A DNA stretch of 64,000 nt, from the NCBI GenBank assembly GCA_963576475.1, contig OY754986.1, forward strand, positions 10,453,321 to 10,517,320, read 5' to 3'. Under the pieces are notes generated by a model that was not told where the DNA came from, searched no databases, and saw only the letters and a list, made by a program, of their open reading frames with translations. Shown piece by piece: positions 22,354 through 35,326 of this stretch. The translations under genes were made by a program, and so were the position numbers. The stretch's first letter is position 1. Each line of letters begins with the position of its first letter. This DNA comes from Molanna angustata. Taxonomy: Eukaryota > Arthropoda > Insecta > Trichoptera > Molannidae.

Positions 22354-23305
22354 TTGTCATATCTCAACTTTGTCTGCGCTGACTGTTGGGGTCAGCTCTC
22401 TTCGTCCTCAAATTATGGGTACTTCCATCCTGTATTCTCATTTGCTATATCTCAACTTTGTCTGTGCTGACTGTTGGGGTCAGCTCTCTTCGTCCTAAAA
22501 TTATGGGTACTTCTATCCTGTATTCTCATTTGCTATATCTCAACTTTGTCTGTGCTGACTGTTGGGGTCAGCTCTCTTCGTCCTCAAATTATGGGTACTT
22601 CTATCCTGTATTCTCATTTGCTATATCTCAACTTTGTCTGTGCTGACTGTTGGGGTCAGCTCTCTTCGTCCTCAAATTATGGGTACTTCCATCCTGTATT
22701 CTCATTTGCTATATCTCAACTTTGTCTGTGCTGACTGTTGGGGTCAGCTCTCTTCGTCCTCAAATTATGGGTACATCCATCCTGTATTCTCATTTGCTAT
22801 ATCTCAACTTTGTCTGTGCTGACTGTTGGGGTCAGCTCTCTTCGTCCTAAAATTATGGGTACTTCTATCCTGTATTCTCATTTGCTATATCTCAACTTTG
22901 TCTGTGCTGACTGTTGGGGTCAGCTCTCCTCGTCCTCAAATTATGGGTACTTTTATCCTGTATTCTCATTTGCTATATATCAACTTTGTCTGTGCTGACT
23001 GTTGGGGTCAGCTCTCCTCGTCCTCAAATTATGGGTACTTCCATCCTGTATTCTCATTTGCTATATCTCAACTTTGTCTGTGCTGACTGTTGGGGTCAGC
23101 TCTCTTCGTCCTCAAATTATGGGTACTTCCATCCTGTATTCTCATTTGCTATATCTCAACTTTGTCTGTGCTGACTGTTGTTGGGGTCAGCTCTCTTCGT
23201 CTACAAATTATGGGTACTTCTATCCTGTATTCTCATTTGCTATATCTCAACTTTGTCTGTGCTGACTATTGGGGTCAGCTCTCCTCGTCTATAAAATATA
23301 GGTAG
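22354..23305. repeat. 88-bp tandem array, nearly eleven units
   Basis: Units step by 88 bp from about 22354 to 23305, with very low divergence; one unit has a 3-bp insertion near 23178. Unit words are CTGTTGGGGTCAGCTCTC, TTCGTCCTCAAATTATGGG and TATATCTCAACTTTGTCTG. Because 88 is not a multiple of three and the unit lacks stops in most phases, frames rotate and stay open for three units at a time. The resulting 86-residue peptides begin with a non-ATG codon, so I do not regard them as genes. Confidence 0.92.
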
Positions 23306-24062
23306 GTACTTCTGTTCTGTATTATGTCACCTAGGCCATGTCTCTGTAGTTGGTTTCGTCTACCTATGGATGAAAGTCGAGGAAGACCAAAAAGTAAGGA
23401 AGTATCATAAACACATTCAGAATGGGAGGTGAACCTCGAGATGTTATTATTTTGCCTGTTGTATTTCGATTACAAGGCTTTTACGAGACATTGACAGGAT
23501 ATTATCGCAGTCTCCTACCCTACTCCATTGAGTACGCTATAATATAAGACACACGAAAACGAAATATATAGAAAATAGTGGAAGCACTATTAATTGTAAG
23601 CCAATGCGTCACAACAGTAAAGCTAATAATTGTGAAATACGTGATAGTGTGAGTGCGAGCGAGACAGTATGATTGACTGAATGTATTTATAGAAGACGCG
23701 AAGTGAGCGCGGCGTCTTTGGATATTGTCTAGTTCACGATTACCTACCTACTAATTTTTATATAGCAGTCATAATGTACCTAATATAAGGGAGCGAAAGA
23801 TTATTACACATAATGAACTGAACAAATATCTTTTACAATTATACAACCCTCTAGCAGGAATAGATTAAAAGACAATTTATTCAAACTGACAGGAATTAAA
23901 TACTAAACAACTACAAGTACAATGGCATTGGCCAATTGGAGTGTCGTATACAGAATTATCTACAAAACCATTAAAGTTATGGGGTGTGAATATAATTATT
24001 TATTTAATACATTTTATAAAAATATTTCTTTAAAAATAAATCTTTATATGACGCTGCGATTA
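23306..24062. other. No gene; one short palindrome
   Basis: GAAGACGC...GCGGCGTCTTT at about 23692-23719 is a short inverted repeat. Nothing else was recognised. Confidence 0.45.
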
Positions 24063-25265
24063 TCCAACTGTCGATTCGTTCAAGAGAATGAAATTCTTTT
24101 CAAGGAAGAGGCAGTTTAAATCCAAGACGCGTGTATGAAGGAACACTACTTTTTTTTTTTTTTTAACATGTCTACGTAGGGGACGCCAGCTATTAGGATT
24201 TGGGTCCATTTTACTCTTCCGAAGAAGCGCACTACGTAGCGTTGGGAGGGGTTTGCAATCTAGAAAAGAGTATTAATTCGGATTTTAAAAAGACCCGGGT
24301 TGTACGAAGATGGAAACACAGAATTCGGAAGATCGTTCCACAGTACTGTATGCAGGGTTTATATTTTTCACGGTTTTTCCAACTTTGAAGTCAAAAACCA
24401 CCAACTTAGAGGCTTCGCAGCATATATGTTCCATATACGGATTTACTCACAATTCGGAGTAGAACATTTCGTGTGTCTGTGTGTGTGTGTGTCTGTGTGT
24501 GTGTCCCTATTAACTTTTCATCCACTCAATTTACAGAGCCCAAAATTTCAGAATATATAAACAGTTATAGGCCTACAAAACTTTTATACTCAGAATTGTG
24601 AATTTTTGTTTCAGTCAGGGGTTATCAACTATTGAAATTTTGGTTTATTTTTCCATATATCTCAGAAACCATAAAAGCTAGAACGCTGAAAATTGGTATA
24701 AGCATAGAAAAATACAAAATCTCAAATTGGTTTTTTCAAAAAAATTCCAGGGTTTCTCAAACATTTTTTATTAAGAAAAATATTTTTTTATGACAAATAT
24801 GAGTTTAACTGCCTATATTTCCATTTTTTTTTAAAATATCGGAAAAAGTTGAAACACCCCAACAAGATAATTTGATTTTCTATAAAAAATATTTTCATTG
24901 TATTAGCATATCTCAATTTTTTTTTTAACAATTTTTATAAAAATTGAATTTAGTGACGACATCGCTTCATACAATTTGTATGGCAGTCGCCTATACACAA
25001 TACCAAAGAAGACTTAATAGTTAGATACTTAATATCTAAACATACATACATACCATTATGCTGTTTTCATATTCCGGGTAGGAAAAAAGGACTGACCTCC
25101 ATACTATCCTATCTTGACATACATACCAACATGTGTTGTATGGAAAACAAAATATCTTAAAATATTCAATAATTTGGATTTATGGGTTAATATTTTGGTA
25201 CTTATTCTTCAACTATACATACTATCGCTATCGACAGTTGGATCTCATGTGTTACATGGAACTAG
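24063..25265 (+). mobile_element. Non-autonomous Helitron, copy B (mosaic, with LINE insert)
   Basis: 5' end TCCAACTGTCGATTCG preceded by A. 3' end GTTACATGGAACTAG followed by T. The first 80 bp match subfamily 1 (GCGTGTATGAAGGAA, as in copies A and E), but the body after 24344 matches subfamily 2 (TTCCAACTTTGAAGTCAAAA, as in C, D, F and G). A LINE tail lies between them. The (GT)n seed is at 24473-24505. Confidence 0.88.
24148..24343 (-). mobile_element. LINE 3' tail inserted in Helitron B
   Basis: A T-run (poly-A in antisense) at 24148-24163 is followed by the reverse complement of the LINE tail at 30160-30370: TGTCTACGTAGG, GAAGAAGCGCACTACG and CGGAAGATCGTTCCACAG. This 5'-truncated insertion sits exactly at the subfamily junction of the Helitron. 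Confidence 0.82.
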
Positions 25266-25786
25266 TTAAATTAAATGTACGTTGTTCATATAGCGCTTAA
25301 CATAATTGTTGGCTCTACGAAAAAAAGTACCTATTATTTGACTTAATGTGTCAATGCTCAAAGTCAATGTACCTATGTATATTGACTCTAGTAAAATAGT
25401 TAAATGAATGGGTAATCCATATTCCATGACATGGTTTGAATATCCTCTTCCTACACGATTGTGTAACAATGAAGACCTCACAGTACTGGAGTCATTAACT
25501 CTCTCTTCGTCAAAGTAGGTACACGCTGATACGTAAAATAAATATTATTTTATGGGCATTCAAAGCTATGGCCACCCAGGGATCAAAGGACGTAGGGACT
25601 GGATCATTTGAATACACACAACCAGGATCAATGTGTGGTGGAAAGATTCCAAATAAGGTATTCAGCTGTCAAAGGATCTTTTCCGAAATCAAAATGGAAT
25701 TGATGTATGTATGTATTTATTTTATTTATTTAACAATAATATTATAAAGTAAGGTTTGTATTAAAGATAACTGCTTCAAAAGACAT
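25266..25786. other. No gene seen
   Basis: Only a (TATT)n-like run near 25712-25735. No recognised gene or element end. Confidence 0.5.
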
Positions 25787-27339
25787 GGCCCGGTATTACA
25801 GTCGGCCCTCAACTCATTGAGTTTGTTAAACGCAAGATTAATGTTAAGGGGAGATTGAATCCATTTCCGTATTAACAGTGCAATATGACATGTCAGGTAC
25901 TAAATCTTCAATTATAGACATACTTTACTTTTTCTATGGTTATTATCTGTCAAATTTTAAATAACATCAAATAATACAAACTACAAAACGGGACGCTACG
26001 ATTTGAAATACTATTGTTTTATTATCCAACATGGAAAATTAATTTTTTTTCACCAAAATAATGCTTTTAAATGCCCATGTTCGTTTCAATATGGCTGTCA
26101 GTTTGTTTTGTTGTGTGGCGCCACCGTCGATACAACTAACGCCTCTAGTGATAGAACACTGAAACTACACTCGTTGCCTAACGCCTCTAGTGATAGAAAC
26201 TGAAACTAAACGCGTTACCTAGCAAATCACAGTTGACTCACCTTAAGTGCTTAATCCGCCAGAAACGTTGAGTTAAATATTAGTCGTTATAGGCCCGAGA
26301 TATCAGTTGGCCCTTAAATCGTTGGATTTGGTAATCTAAGTTAAAAGTTTAGGGAAGATTAAATTTCATTCGCGTATTTCAGTGCAAAATGAAACGTCAG
26401 TTACGTAATCTTCAACTATAGATATATTTTACGTTTTTCTATGGTTATTGTCTATAACGCATCTGTCAAAATTGTAATAACCTTAAATGATACGTGACGC
26501 GAAGCTGTGACTAAATATTATTATTATAACAACACATTATTTTATTTGTTTCATTACACAGCATGTTACTTTTTCAATTTTTTATACCGATCGATGTTTT
26601 TTTTTAATTAAAATCAAACATCGTAGTGAAAAAATGTCATTGAATATGTACTACGTACGTAGTACTTCAATGCAAAATGTATGTACATTTTACAGATGGA
26701 TATGGAACTAAGTGATAATGGTGAAATAGTGTCTTATGTAGAAAATTTAAGAATACACATTATATTATATATAGAAACAGGATTGATCAATTTAAAAAGT
26801 GGGATGAAAAAACATCGCAAACATAAAGTTGCGTGCCTGACGTTTCATTATGGCTGACAGTTTATTTCGTTTGTTGTCAGGCAATACATTATAATTATGT
26901 AAAAAAGAAAATAAATATTAAATACATGAACCACTTCTATATCATGTCTTTTATTTTAACAACAAAAATAAATCATGATTATAATTATTATGCATAGTTA
27001 TTTGTAGTATAAAATGAAATAAAACATTAAAGCGTGCGGCGATTAGTACGCCACCTGGCGAAAAAGACTAGAAACAATACTTAACTCAAGATTAAGACAC
27101 GCGATCCGCCAGAAACGTTGAGTTAAATATTTGTCGTTTAGTGACGTATTTAAGGGAAGATTAGGTACTGAAATACGCAATATTTTTGTTAAATTTGAGT
27201 TAAACTCCTAAGGGCCGACTGAAATACTGGGCCTTAGTGACGTATTTGAGGGAAGATTAGGCCTAAACGGACACTGTAATACGCTATATTTTTGTAAAAG
27301 TTGAGTTTAGCTCTTAAACTGAGACTGTAATACCGGGCC
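25787..27339. mobile_element. Composite TIR element (GGCCCGG family)
   Basis: Perfect 17-bp inverted ends GGCCCGGTATTACAGTC (25787-25803) and GACTGTAATACCGGGCC (27323-27339), with AT immediately outside both. An inner related pair starts GGCCCGAGATATCAGT at 26292 and ends ACTGAAATACTGGGCC at 27233. ATCCGCCAGAAACGTTGAG is present twice (near 26258 and 27107), so the structure is a dimer or one copy inside another. A 48-bp tandem duplication lies at 26137-26215. No transposase was recognised. Confidence 0.82.
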
Positions 27340-27783
27340 ATAGTCTGTTCTGAAGCAAGTTTGTAAACTTATAATATTTTATAAAATTAATTCTCTTTTT
27401 TCCTTTTAGTTCAATATTATGTTTTAAATCATTGTTAACTTGAAATGTTGCTCTTACCTACATACCAACCTATGATCATATTTTTTTTGATTTTTTGCAA
27501 ACTTGTATTATTTTATATCAAACATAACGACAAAATGTAATAGTCCTTAATACTTGATGTTACTATTGTATTGTACTATGTCTTAACGCTGTTTTTTATC
27601 CAACTTTAACCTAAATAAATAAATAAATAAATAACACAAGATATTTCAAATAAAAAAGTGACAACCAAAAATATATGCAGAAAAAAGACATATTAGAAGT
27701 AAACAATTATTATTGTTGACACATGTATTTCGTATGTATTTTTATATGTATGTATGTAAGTACCTATGTATGTATGTATGTAT
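27340..27783. other. No gene; simple repeats
   Basis: (AAAT)n at about 27614-27633 and (TATG)n at 27737-27784. The latter runs directly into the next SINE. No coding feature seen. Confidence 0.5.
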
Positions 27784-27930
27784 GATGTGTGGTGGCAGAG
27801 CGTTTAGCGCTGGATTAGTAATCCAGTGATCGCTAGTTCAAATCCTGCCACATGACAGATTTCGTTTACCAAGCATTTACTTTTAGACGGAATGTATGAG
27901 GATGTGTATGTACTTGTTACAACTAGGATT
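27784..27930 (+). mobile_element. tRNA-derived SINE, family 2
   Basis: Head GTGGTGGCAGAGCGTTTAGC, anticodon-like region TTAGTAATCCAG, B box CTAGTTCAAATCCTGCC, and body TTTCGTTTACC...GTATGAGGATGTGTATG. Mutations in both promoter boxes mark it as an old copy. Confidence 0.82.
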
Positions 27931-28197
27931 CATTCATTCTTTTTTTATAAAAACAATGTATGTATATATTTAATTCACAGTTTTGATAAATCGAAGCGTG
28001 ATTCTGATATTTAAGGATACATCTTAAGTAAATGATTATCTTACTAGTTGCAACCTGTGAAACATTCACAAAGTTTACATTCACAAAATTGTTTCAATTG
28101 CATGTTTTCATTTATTTGTTTTTGAATGTTTTACTTGATTTTTGTTAATGTATAAATTGTTTTCGTTACTTTCTGTTTATGTTTGTTTTATTATCAA

Positions 28198-28668
28198 ACG
28201 AGTGGGCTGTGGCCAACGCTAAACTCCTCACTAACAAGTTTTCGGTGGGTCGGTGGCAGAGCGGTTAGCGAGCTGGGATAGTAACCCAGTGATCGCGAGT
28301 TCGAATTCTGCCTCGATAAGCATTTATTTGCTTATTTTAGGGAACGTATGAAGATGTATATGTACTTGTTTAAAAAAAATTCTACCAATTTGAAAATAAA
28401 AATTTCAAATTTTAAGTTTCCTGAGCTCACTTTATTAGATATACATATTTACAACATTTGAAAAGAATCGAACGAGTACCTTAGTCTATAATCGATAAAG
28501 TAAATTAAACACGCCGCCGTACATAGCACACAGATACATTGTGATAAAACTTTCAGAATACAATCTCAGCATGATACTAGTTGATAATCTGCAAATATAA
28601 AAATAGCATTAAAAATTGCGAAATCATAACTCCCCATTATATCCCCTTGGGTTAGAGTAAAAAAGACA
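28198..28668 (-). mobile_element. CCTC element, copy 3, interrupted by a SINE
   Basis: The left end ACGAGTGGGCTGTGGCCAAC...ACTCCTCACTAACAAG stops at about 28241. The element resumes at about 28386 (AATTTGAAAATAAAAATTTC) and ends with the terminal hairpin. About 200 bp of the element is missing at the SINE, so insertion or later loss removed sequence. Confidence 0.78.
28244..28385 (+). mobile_element. tRNA-derived SINE, family 2, inside the CCTC element
   Basis: Head GTCGGTGGCAGAGCGGTTAG, B box CGAGTTCGAATTCTGCC, body TTAGGGAACGTATGAAGATG and a short A-run. The promoter boxes are better preserved than in the 27784 copy. Confidence 0.85.
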
Positions 28669-28957
28669 AACATAGACGGTAGACATAAAGTTGAAATAAA
28701 TGTTTCAGCAATAATAATGTAACTTATGTCTTTCTACTCTACCTATATTGTGTTTTTGTTGGTTATTTTTATGGTGAATAATTAATTCAATTTATTATTG
28801 TTACGATTTTTATTTTCTTTTTCATGTTGTTCGTTTTATTTTATTGTATACTATGCATATGTAATGTTTTGAATATATTTTAAGTTAATAAAAAAATAAG
28901 ATAATAACCATGCAAACTATATATGTAGTTGCTTCTGATCACCCACCACTAGACAAC

Positions 28958-29081
28958 GTGTCATTTAGTTTAAGAAAAGATAACTCAATGTATGGAAGTG
29001 ACAGTTGTCACGTGACTGGCAACTATCACTTCCGCACATTGAGTTATATTTTCTTGTTTCTTTTCTTGAGCTAAATGACAC
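28958..29081. repeat. 124-bp hairpin (palindromic MITE-like)
   Basis: Outer arms GTGTCATTTAG and CTAAATGACAC are exact inverses. Inward, AACTCAATGTATGGAAGTGA pairs with TCACTTCCGCACATTGAGTT with one mismatch, around a GTCACGTGAC centre. The whole can fold into one long stem. No target duplication was identified. Confidence 0.85.
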
Positions 29082-29587
29082 GGAGTCTTGGAGGGCAGAC
29101 TCTTTCTAGTGAAACAGTTATCTTTAGTATATTATCTCTGAAATATTATGATTAAATAAAAATAAATAAATTATCAAATGATTCCTTCATCGAGCACAAT
29201 TTTTTTAATATTTTTAAGGATAAAATTCAAAAACGTTATTATAGTAAATTTTATGTATCTTGTAAATTTATATTGTTATATTATTTAACAGAAAATAATG
29301 TAAAAATAAATCAATAAAATAAATGAAAAGTAAAATAAATTCTACACTTATACAAGTATCCACTAATTATCGACAAAATTCATTTCTTTGGCGTGTTTGT
29401 AACAATATAAATAATTCAATACTTAACTCATATTTTATTTACAGGGGCGAGAAATGCATGTTCTTAGTGCTAAGTTCTTTAATGATATGTGATTTGTTTG
29501 TGAATATACATATGAACTTTTTTTATTGTAATTTATTATTATCATTTTTATTGTAATTTTAAGATTTATTGTAAGTAAAATTATGTT
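29082..29587. other. No gene recognised
   Basis: An open frame at 29323-29556 is rich in Ser/Leu/Phe/Asn and has no family signature. It could belong to the LINE tail that follows, but I cannot show it. Confidence 0.35.
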
Positions 29588-29765
29588 TACCTCGGCTGCA
29601 GGATGAAACTTTATCTATTACAGAAACACAATATATTGTGATGTTGTATTTTTCATCCTGCAACTGATGGTATGGCCTATCAGCGGAGACCTATAATTGG
29701 CTGTTCGGTTGTTATCCCAATTGAAAAACTATAATTGATAGCTGTTGGTCTCCCAAAGAATTGTA
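29588..29765 (+). mobile_element. LINE-like 3' tail with a hairpin
   Basis: GCAGGATGAAAC and TTTCATCCTGCA form a hairpin at about 29598-29667. It is followed by ATCAGCGGAGACCTATAATT and a TTGTAAAATAAAAAAATAGA tail. This layout is common in insect non-LTR 3' UTRs. No coding part is preserved, so the assignment is tentative. Confidence 0.45.
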
Positions 29766-30159
29766 AAATAAAAAAATAGAAAAATCAAAATACATTTTAG
29801 TTTGTGTTTATGATTATTGGACTGGTCTAATAATCTAAATCTACCACTGCATTAGGCAAGCATAGTCATATTTGCACGTGGAAAATAAGGGCATAAAATT
29901 AATATCAATAAGGGCAACACGTCGAATTTCTATCGCTAGGTGAAATATTATAGAGTGGATGGTTGCGGAAATGTCAAGTGAAGGTATGTAGGTAAGGTAG
30001 GAACCACCTATCGGCCAAAATGATTGATGACGGCGGCAAATGGCCCGTCACACGACCATCCACGAGCCATTCAGCTAGATGCCAATATTTTTACTCTAAA
30101 TATAATATAAGTACTTGATATTAATTTTATTTTATGTTCGGCAAAAATAAAGAATTCTT

Positions 30160-30370
30160 TATTAACTCAGGAGCGCGGCTGTGGAACGACCTTCCGAATT
30201 CTGTGTTTCCACATTCTTACAACCCGGGTCTTTTTAAAATCCGAATTAATATTTTCCTGAGCAGATAGCAAACCCTCCCCAATTCTACGCAGTGTGCTTC
30301 TTCGGGAGAGTTTAATGGACCCGAATCCTAATATCTGATACCCCCTACGTAGTCATGTTACAAAAAATTG
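30160..30370 (+). mobile_element. LINE 3' end (CR1/Jockey-like C-terminus)
   Basis: The + strand reads GARLWNDLPNSVFPHSYNPG then LFKIRINIFLS followed by a stop. RLWN-LP-------S---FK--L/I is the conserved C-terminus of CR1/Jockey-type proteins. The 3' UTR includes CCCTACGTAGTCATGTTAC and an A-rich end. The antisense copy in Helitron B shares it. Confidence 0.8.
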
Positions 30371-30997
30371 CATTTATTAAATTTAATTTAAAGTTTATCC
30401 AAAGTTCTAGTTTTTTTAAGCTTTTTTTAAGTCAAAATGTTTCATTTTATTTTATTTTTAATTTATTGTATAAACAGACAATTAAATTCAATTATTTTAC
30501 TAACAAACATAATATGACATGTTAACCAATTAAGTTTACAAATATTTTCATTATTATTTTCACTAATATATTAAATTAACAAAAAAATGGTTTTTAAGAA
30601 GGGAGTAGGATAGAAAAGTAGGAAAAAGGGGAATACACGTACACCACCTAACCGCGGAGCAGCAACCTAGAAATTGAGCATCTGAATTACATTCGTTCAT
30701 GCTATCACGACGTGATCATGGCATATCCCACAGGCCAAATAATGTTATCGAAATCTCTTTCGACATGGTATGACTACAATATAAGTAATATTGTTAAATT
30801 TAATAGATGGGTGTCCACATCTTGTATCGTTCGTCGAAGATCTCATTATACGAAACTTTATATTATTTATATATAAACATATTGACTTGACGATCTTGAC
30901 ATACTTTTTTGATTATTAATACATTTTGTTAATTCCACGAGATATTGAATCTTCGCTCATATTTTACAGTCGTTATTTAACTTATATTACTTATATA
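30371..30997. other. No gene seen
   Basis: No recognised coding sequence or repeat boundary. Confidence 0.5.
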
Positions 30998-32017
30998 CTA
31001 GTTGCATGTAACACATGAGATCCAACTGTCGATAGCGATTGTATGTATAGTTGAAGAATAAAAATCAAACTATAAACCCATAAATCCAAATTATTGAAAA
31101 TTTTAACACTTGTTGGTATGTATGTCAAGATAGGACAGTATGGAGGTCAGTCCTCTTTTCCTTCCCGGGATATGAAAACAGCATGATGGTTCTGTATGTT
31201 TGTTTGGATATTAAAATCCTATCAAACTATTAAGTCTTCTTACATATTGTGTATAGGCGACTGCCATATAAATTGTATGAAGCGATGTCGTCAGTAAATT
31301 CTATTTTTATAAAAATTGTTAAAAAAATTTGAGATGTACAAATACAATGTTTATATTTTTTATATAAAATTAAATTATCTAGTTGGGGTGTTTCGGCTTT
31401 TTTCGATATTTTTAAAAAGTTTGGAAATATAGGCAGTTAAACTCATAAATTTATCATAAAAAAAAATATTTTTCTTAATAAAAAATGTTTGAAAAACCCT
31501 GGAATTTTTTTGAATAAACTAATTTGAGATTTTGTATTTGTCTATATTTGTACCAATTTTCAGCGTTCTAGCTTTTATGGTTTCTGAGATATATGAAAAA
31601 ATAAAGTAAAAATTCAAAAGTTGATAACCCCTGACTAAAACAAAAATTCGAAATTCTGAGTATAAAAGTTTTGTAGGCCTATAACTGTGTATATATTCTG
31701 AAATTTTGGGCTCTGTAAATTGAGCGGATCAAAAGTTATAAGGGGGGGACGGACACACACACACACAGACACACACACACAGTACACACACACACAGACA
31801 CACACACAGACACACGAAATGTTCTACTCCGAATTCTGAGTAAATCCGTGCATGGAACATATATGCTGCGAAGCCTCTAAGTTGGTGTTTTTTGACTTCA
31901 AAGTTGGAAAAGCCGTGAAAAAAGTAGACCTCTCCATACAATTCTCGCGTATTCTGGCTTGAAACATTGTCGATATGTTAAGAGAACAAAGTTCTCCTGA
32001 ACAAATCGACAGTTGGA
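30998..32017 (-). mobile_element. Non-autonomous Helitron, copy C (subfamily 2)
   Basis: CTAG at 30998-31001 (minus-strand 3' end) is flanked by T on that strand. The 5' end TCCAACTGTCGATTTG at 32017 is preceded by A. It has the 5' hairpin palindrome GAGAACAAAGTTCTC, a 3' hairpin CATGTGTTACATG (minus) and an (AC)n seed at about 31750-31816. It lies 86 bp from copy D in the same direction. Confidence 0.92.
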
Positions 32018-32103
32018 TTAATTCCTTGCATTTACTGCAATTTTTGTATTTGTAATACTTTTTTATTTAATGTTTTGGTTTATTTTGAGTCTTACTTCTG
32101 ATA

Positions 32104-33773
<1,670 letters not shown>

Positions 33774-33869
33774 TAATTATTAATTGAACATCAGTGAGTG
33801 TCAGATATAAAGCTGTTATCTTTCTTAATTAAAACAGCATATTATTTTATTCCATTTTATGAATATTAT

Positions 33870-34235
33870 TTACAGTTTAATGCGGGAACAGGTTGGGGAG
33901 AACGAATGGTTAAAACCAAGCGAGACCCTCCCAACCGGACACCAACTCCCATACGGGACTTGGAAAGCCCTGAACAGATTCAGAACGGGTGTGAGTAGAT
34001 GTAGGGTCAACATGCAGAGATGGGAACTGCTGGATGATGAGCAGGATGTGATGTGCGAATGTGGAGAAGAGCAATACGCGGCGCACCTGCTGGCATGCCC
34101 ACTCATGGGGGAGCCTTGCAATGAGGCGGACCTCCTGGCTGCAAATGACAAGGCTGTGACGGCTGCAAAATATTGGAGAGGGCGCATATAGGGTCTGGAC
34201 ACGGAAATGAATGAATGAATGAATGAATGTAAGTA
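33870..34235 (+). mobile_element. LINE 3' end with zinc knuckle (R1/Jockey/I-like)
   Basis: Open from about 33859 to 34191: LPYGTWKALNRFRTGVSRCR, then CECGEEQYAAHLLACP (a C-x-C...H...C knuckle typical of the reverse-transcriptase C-terminus), then AVTAAKYWRGRI and a stop. The tail is a (GAAT)n run at 34210-34229. A broken relative is at 19.49-19.96 kb. The end of the frame is intact, but the 5' part is truncated near Helitron D. Confidence 0.85.
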
Positions 34236-34677
34236 CCTTAATAAAGGTACCGAAATGTCAAATAAAAAATCGATTTGAACAAGAAAAGATGATGAACGCA
34301 TTGTATTTTATTAAAACAAGGAAAATTTCCGTATATGTGTACAAAATGACAAAAGAGAAAAACAAAATAAGAATAGAAACAAAAAAAAAACAATCAATAT
34401 TCTTCTTCTTCGTATCAGCAGCATTCAAACAGTTCTCGACCAATAGTTGGCAACGTTGATATTAATAAGGCAAATAAATAGATGCATACAAGCTAGGATA
34501 TTTGGGACAGGACAATGGATATGAATATAATGGGAAAATTAGGAATCAATAATTAAGAAAGCCTCAACATACTCTTAAAAATGCCCGGTGAGCAATACAT
34601 GTCAAGACCCGCGAACTTTGCATCCGCGAACTGTTTACATGATCTATGAACAAAAACATTCACGGCATAATTAGTAG
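34236..34677. other. No gene seen
   Basis: A-rich sequence without a recognised family. Confidence 0.5.
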
Positions 34678-35326
34678 ACGTAGGCGATTCAAAGCGAATG
34701 CGAAGAGGCGCGGCGCGGCGCGAAAATAACAAACAGTCGGTAACTATAGAAGTGTCCTACGTTACCGACCGCGAAAGCGGTGCCATTGTTTTTTGACATG
34801 TCAGAAACAGAAATTTTAATTACTTATGTCTTTTAATTATGGGACAAAAGAAATAAAAATTATCATAACCGTTTATTATCGAACCGCGAATGGGAGGATT
34901 TGGCAAAAATAAATGAGACTACAAGTAAACACCTTTATTTATTATTGCTATTTTACAAAAGGATGTTGTTCAAAATACACTTTAAAGTTTTCTCTCGCTT
35001 GCACAAATGGCAAATATTGATATGTTTTCCGGAAAGAAGTAAATTCAGTCTCATTTATTAATTCAAGATCACGTAATTCTTCATACAAATTGTGATATTC
35101 CCCATAAATATGCCTCTCTAAGTACACAATATTAGTTTCACTTCTCTGCCGTACCTACATACTTCTTGAGTATTCGCTTACGTACATCCATGACAGTAGC
35201 TGGCGGCAGAGGGAACGATTCGCGCACACGTAGGACAGAGCCGCCGCGTCGCACCGCATCGCATTGAATTCGCTTGTATTCGCATCGCATCGTTTCGCAA
35301 TCGCGTTCGCTTTGAATCGCCTACGT
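34678..35326 (-). mobile_element. PIF/Harbinger-derived element with internal deletion
   Basis: Inverted ends ACGTAGGCGATTCAAAGCGA (from 34678) and TCGCTTTGAATCGCCTACGT (ending 35326). The right subterminal region is dense in TCGCAT/TTCGC words and the left in GCGGCGC words, a pattern like transposase-binding subterminal repeats. A coding remnant on the minus strand looks like the N-terminus of a HARBI1-type nuclease. A TWA duplication could not be placed with confidence. Confidence 0.72.
34948..35191 (-). pseudogene. HARBI1/PIF-like transposase N-terminus (broken)
   Basis: On the minus strand an ATG at 35191 opens MDVRKRILKKYVGTAEK and a stop. Shifting one frame gives VYLERHIYGEYHNLYEELRD and then a terminal part ending EQHPFVK and stop. 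The spacing of a YLER---YGEYH-L--ELR block after a short basic start is typical of HARBI1-like proteins. The DDE catalytic region is missing. After the ELR block the similarity is not clear, so the last 40 residues may be unrelated sequence. Confidence 0.55.

Noticed and set aside
28249..28320. Candidate tRNA gene
   Set aside because: A and B boxes are present, but the acceptor stem does not pair and the sequence continues into a body shared with other copies, so it is a SINE.
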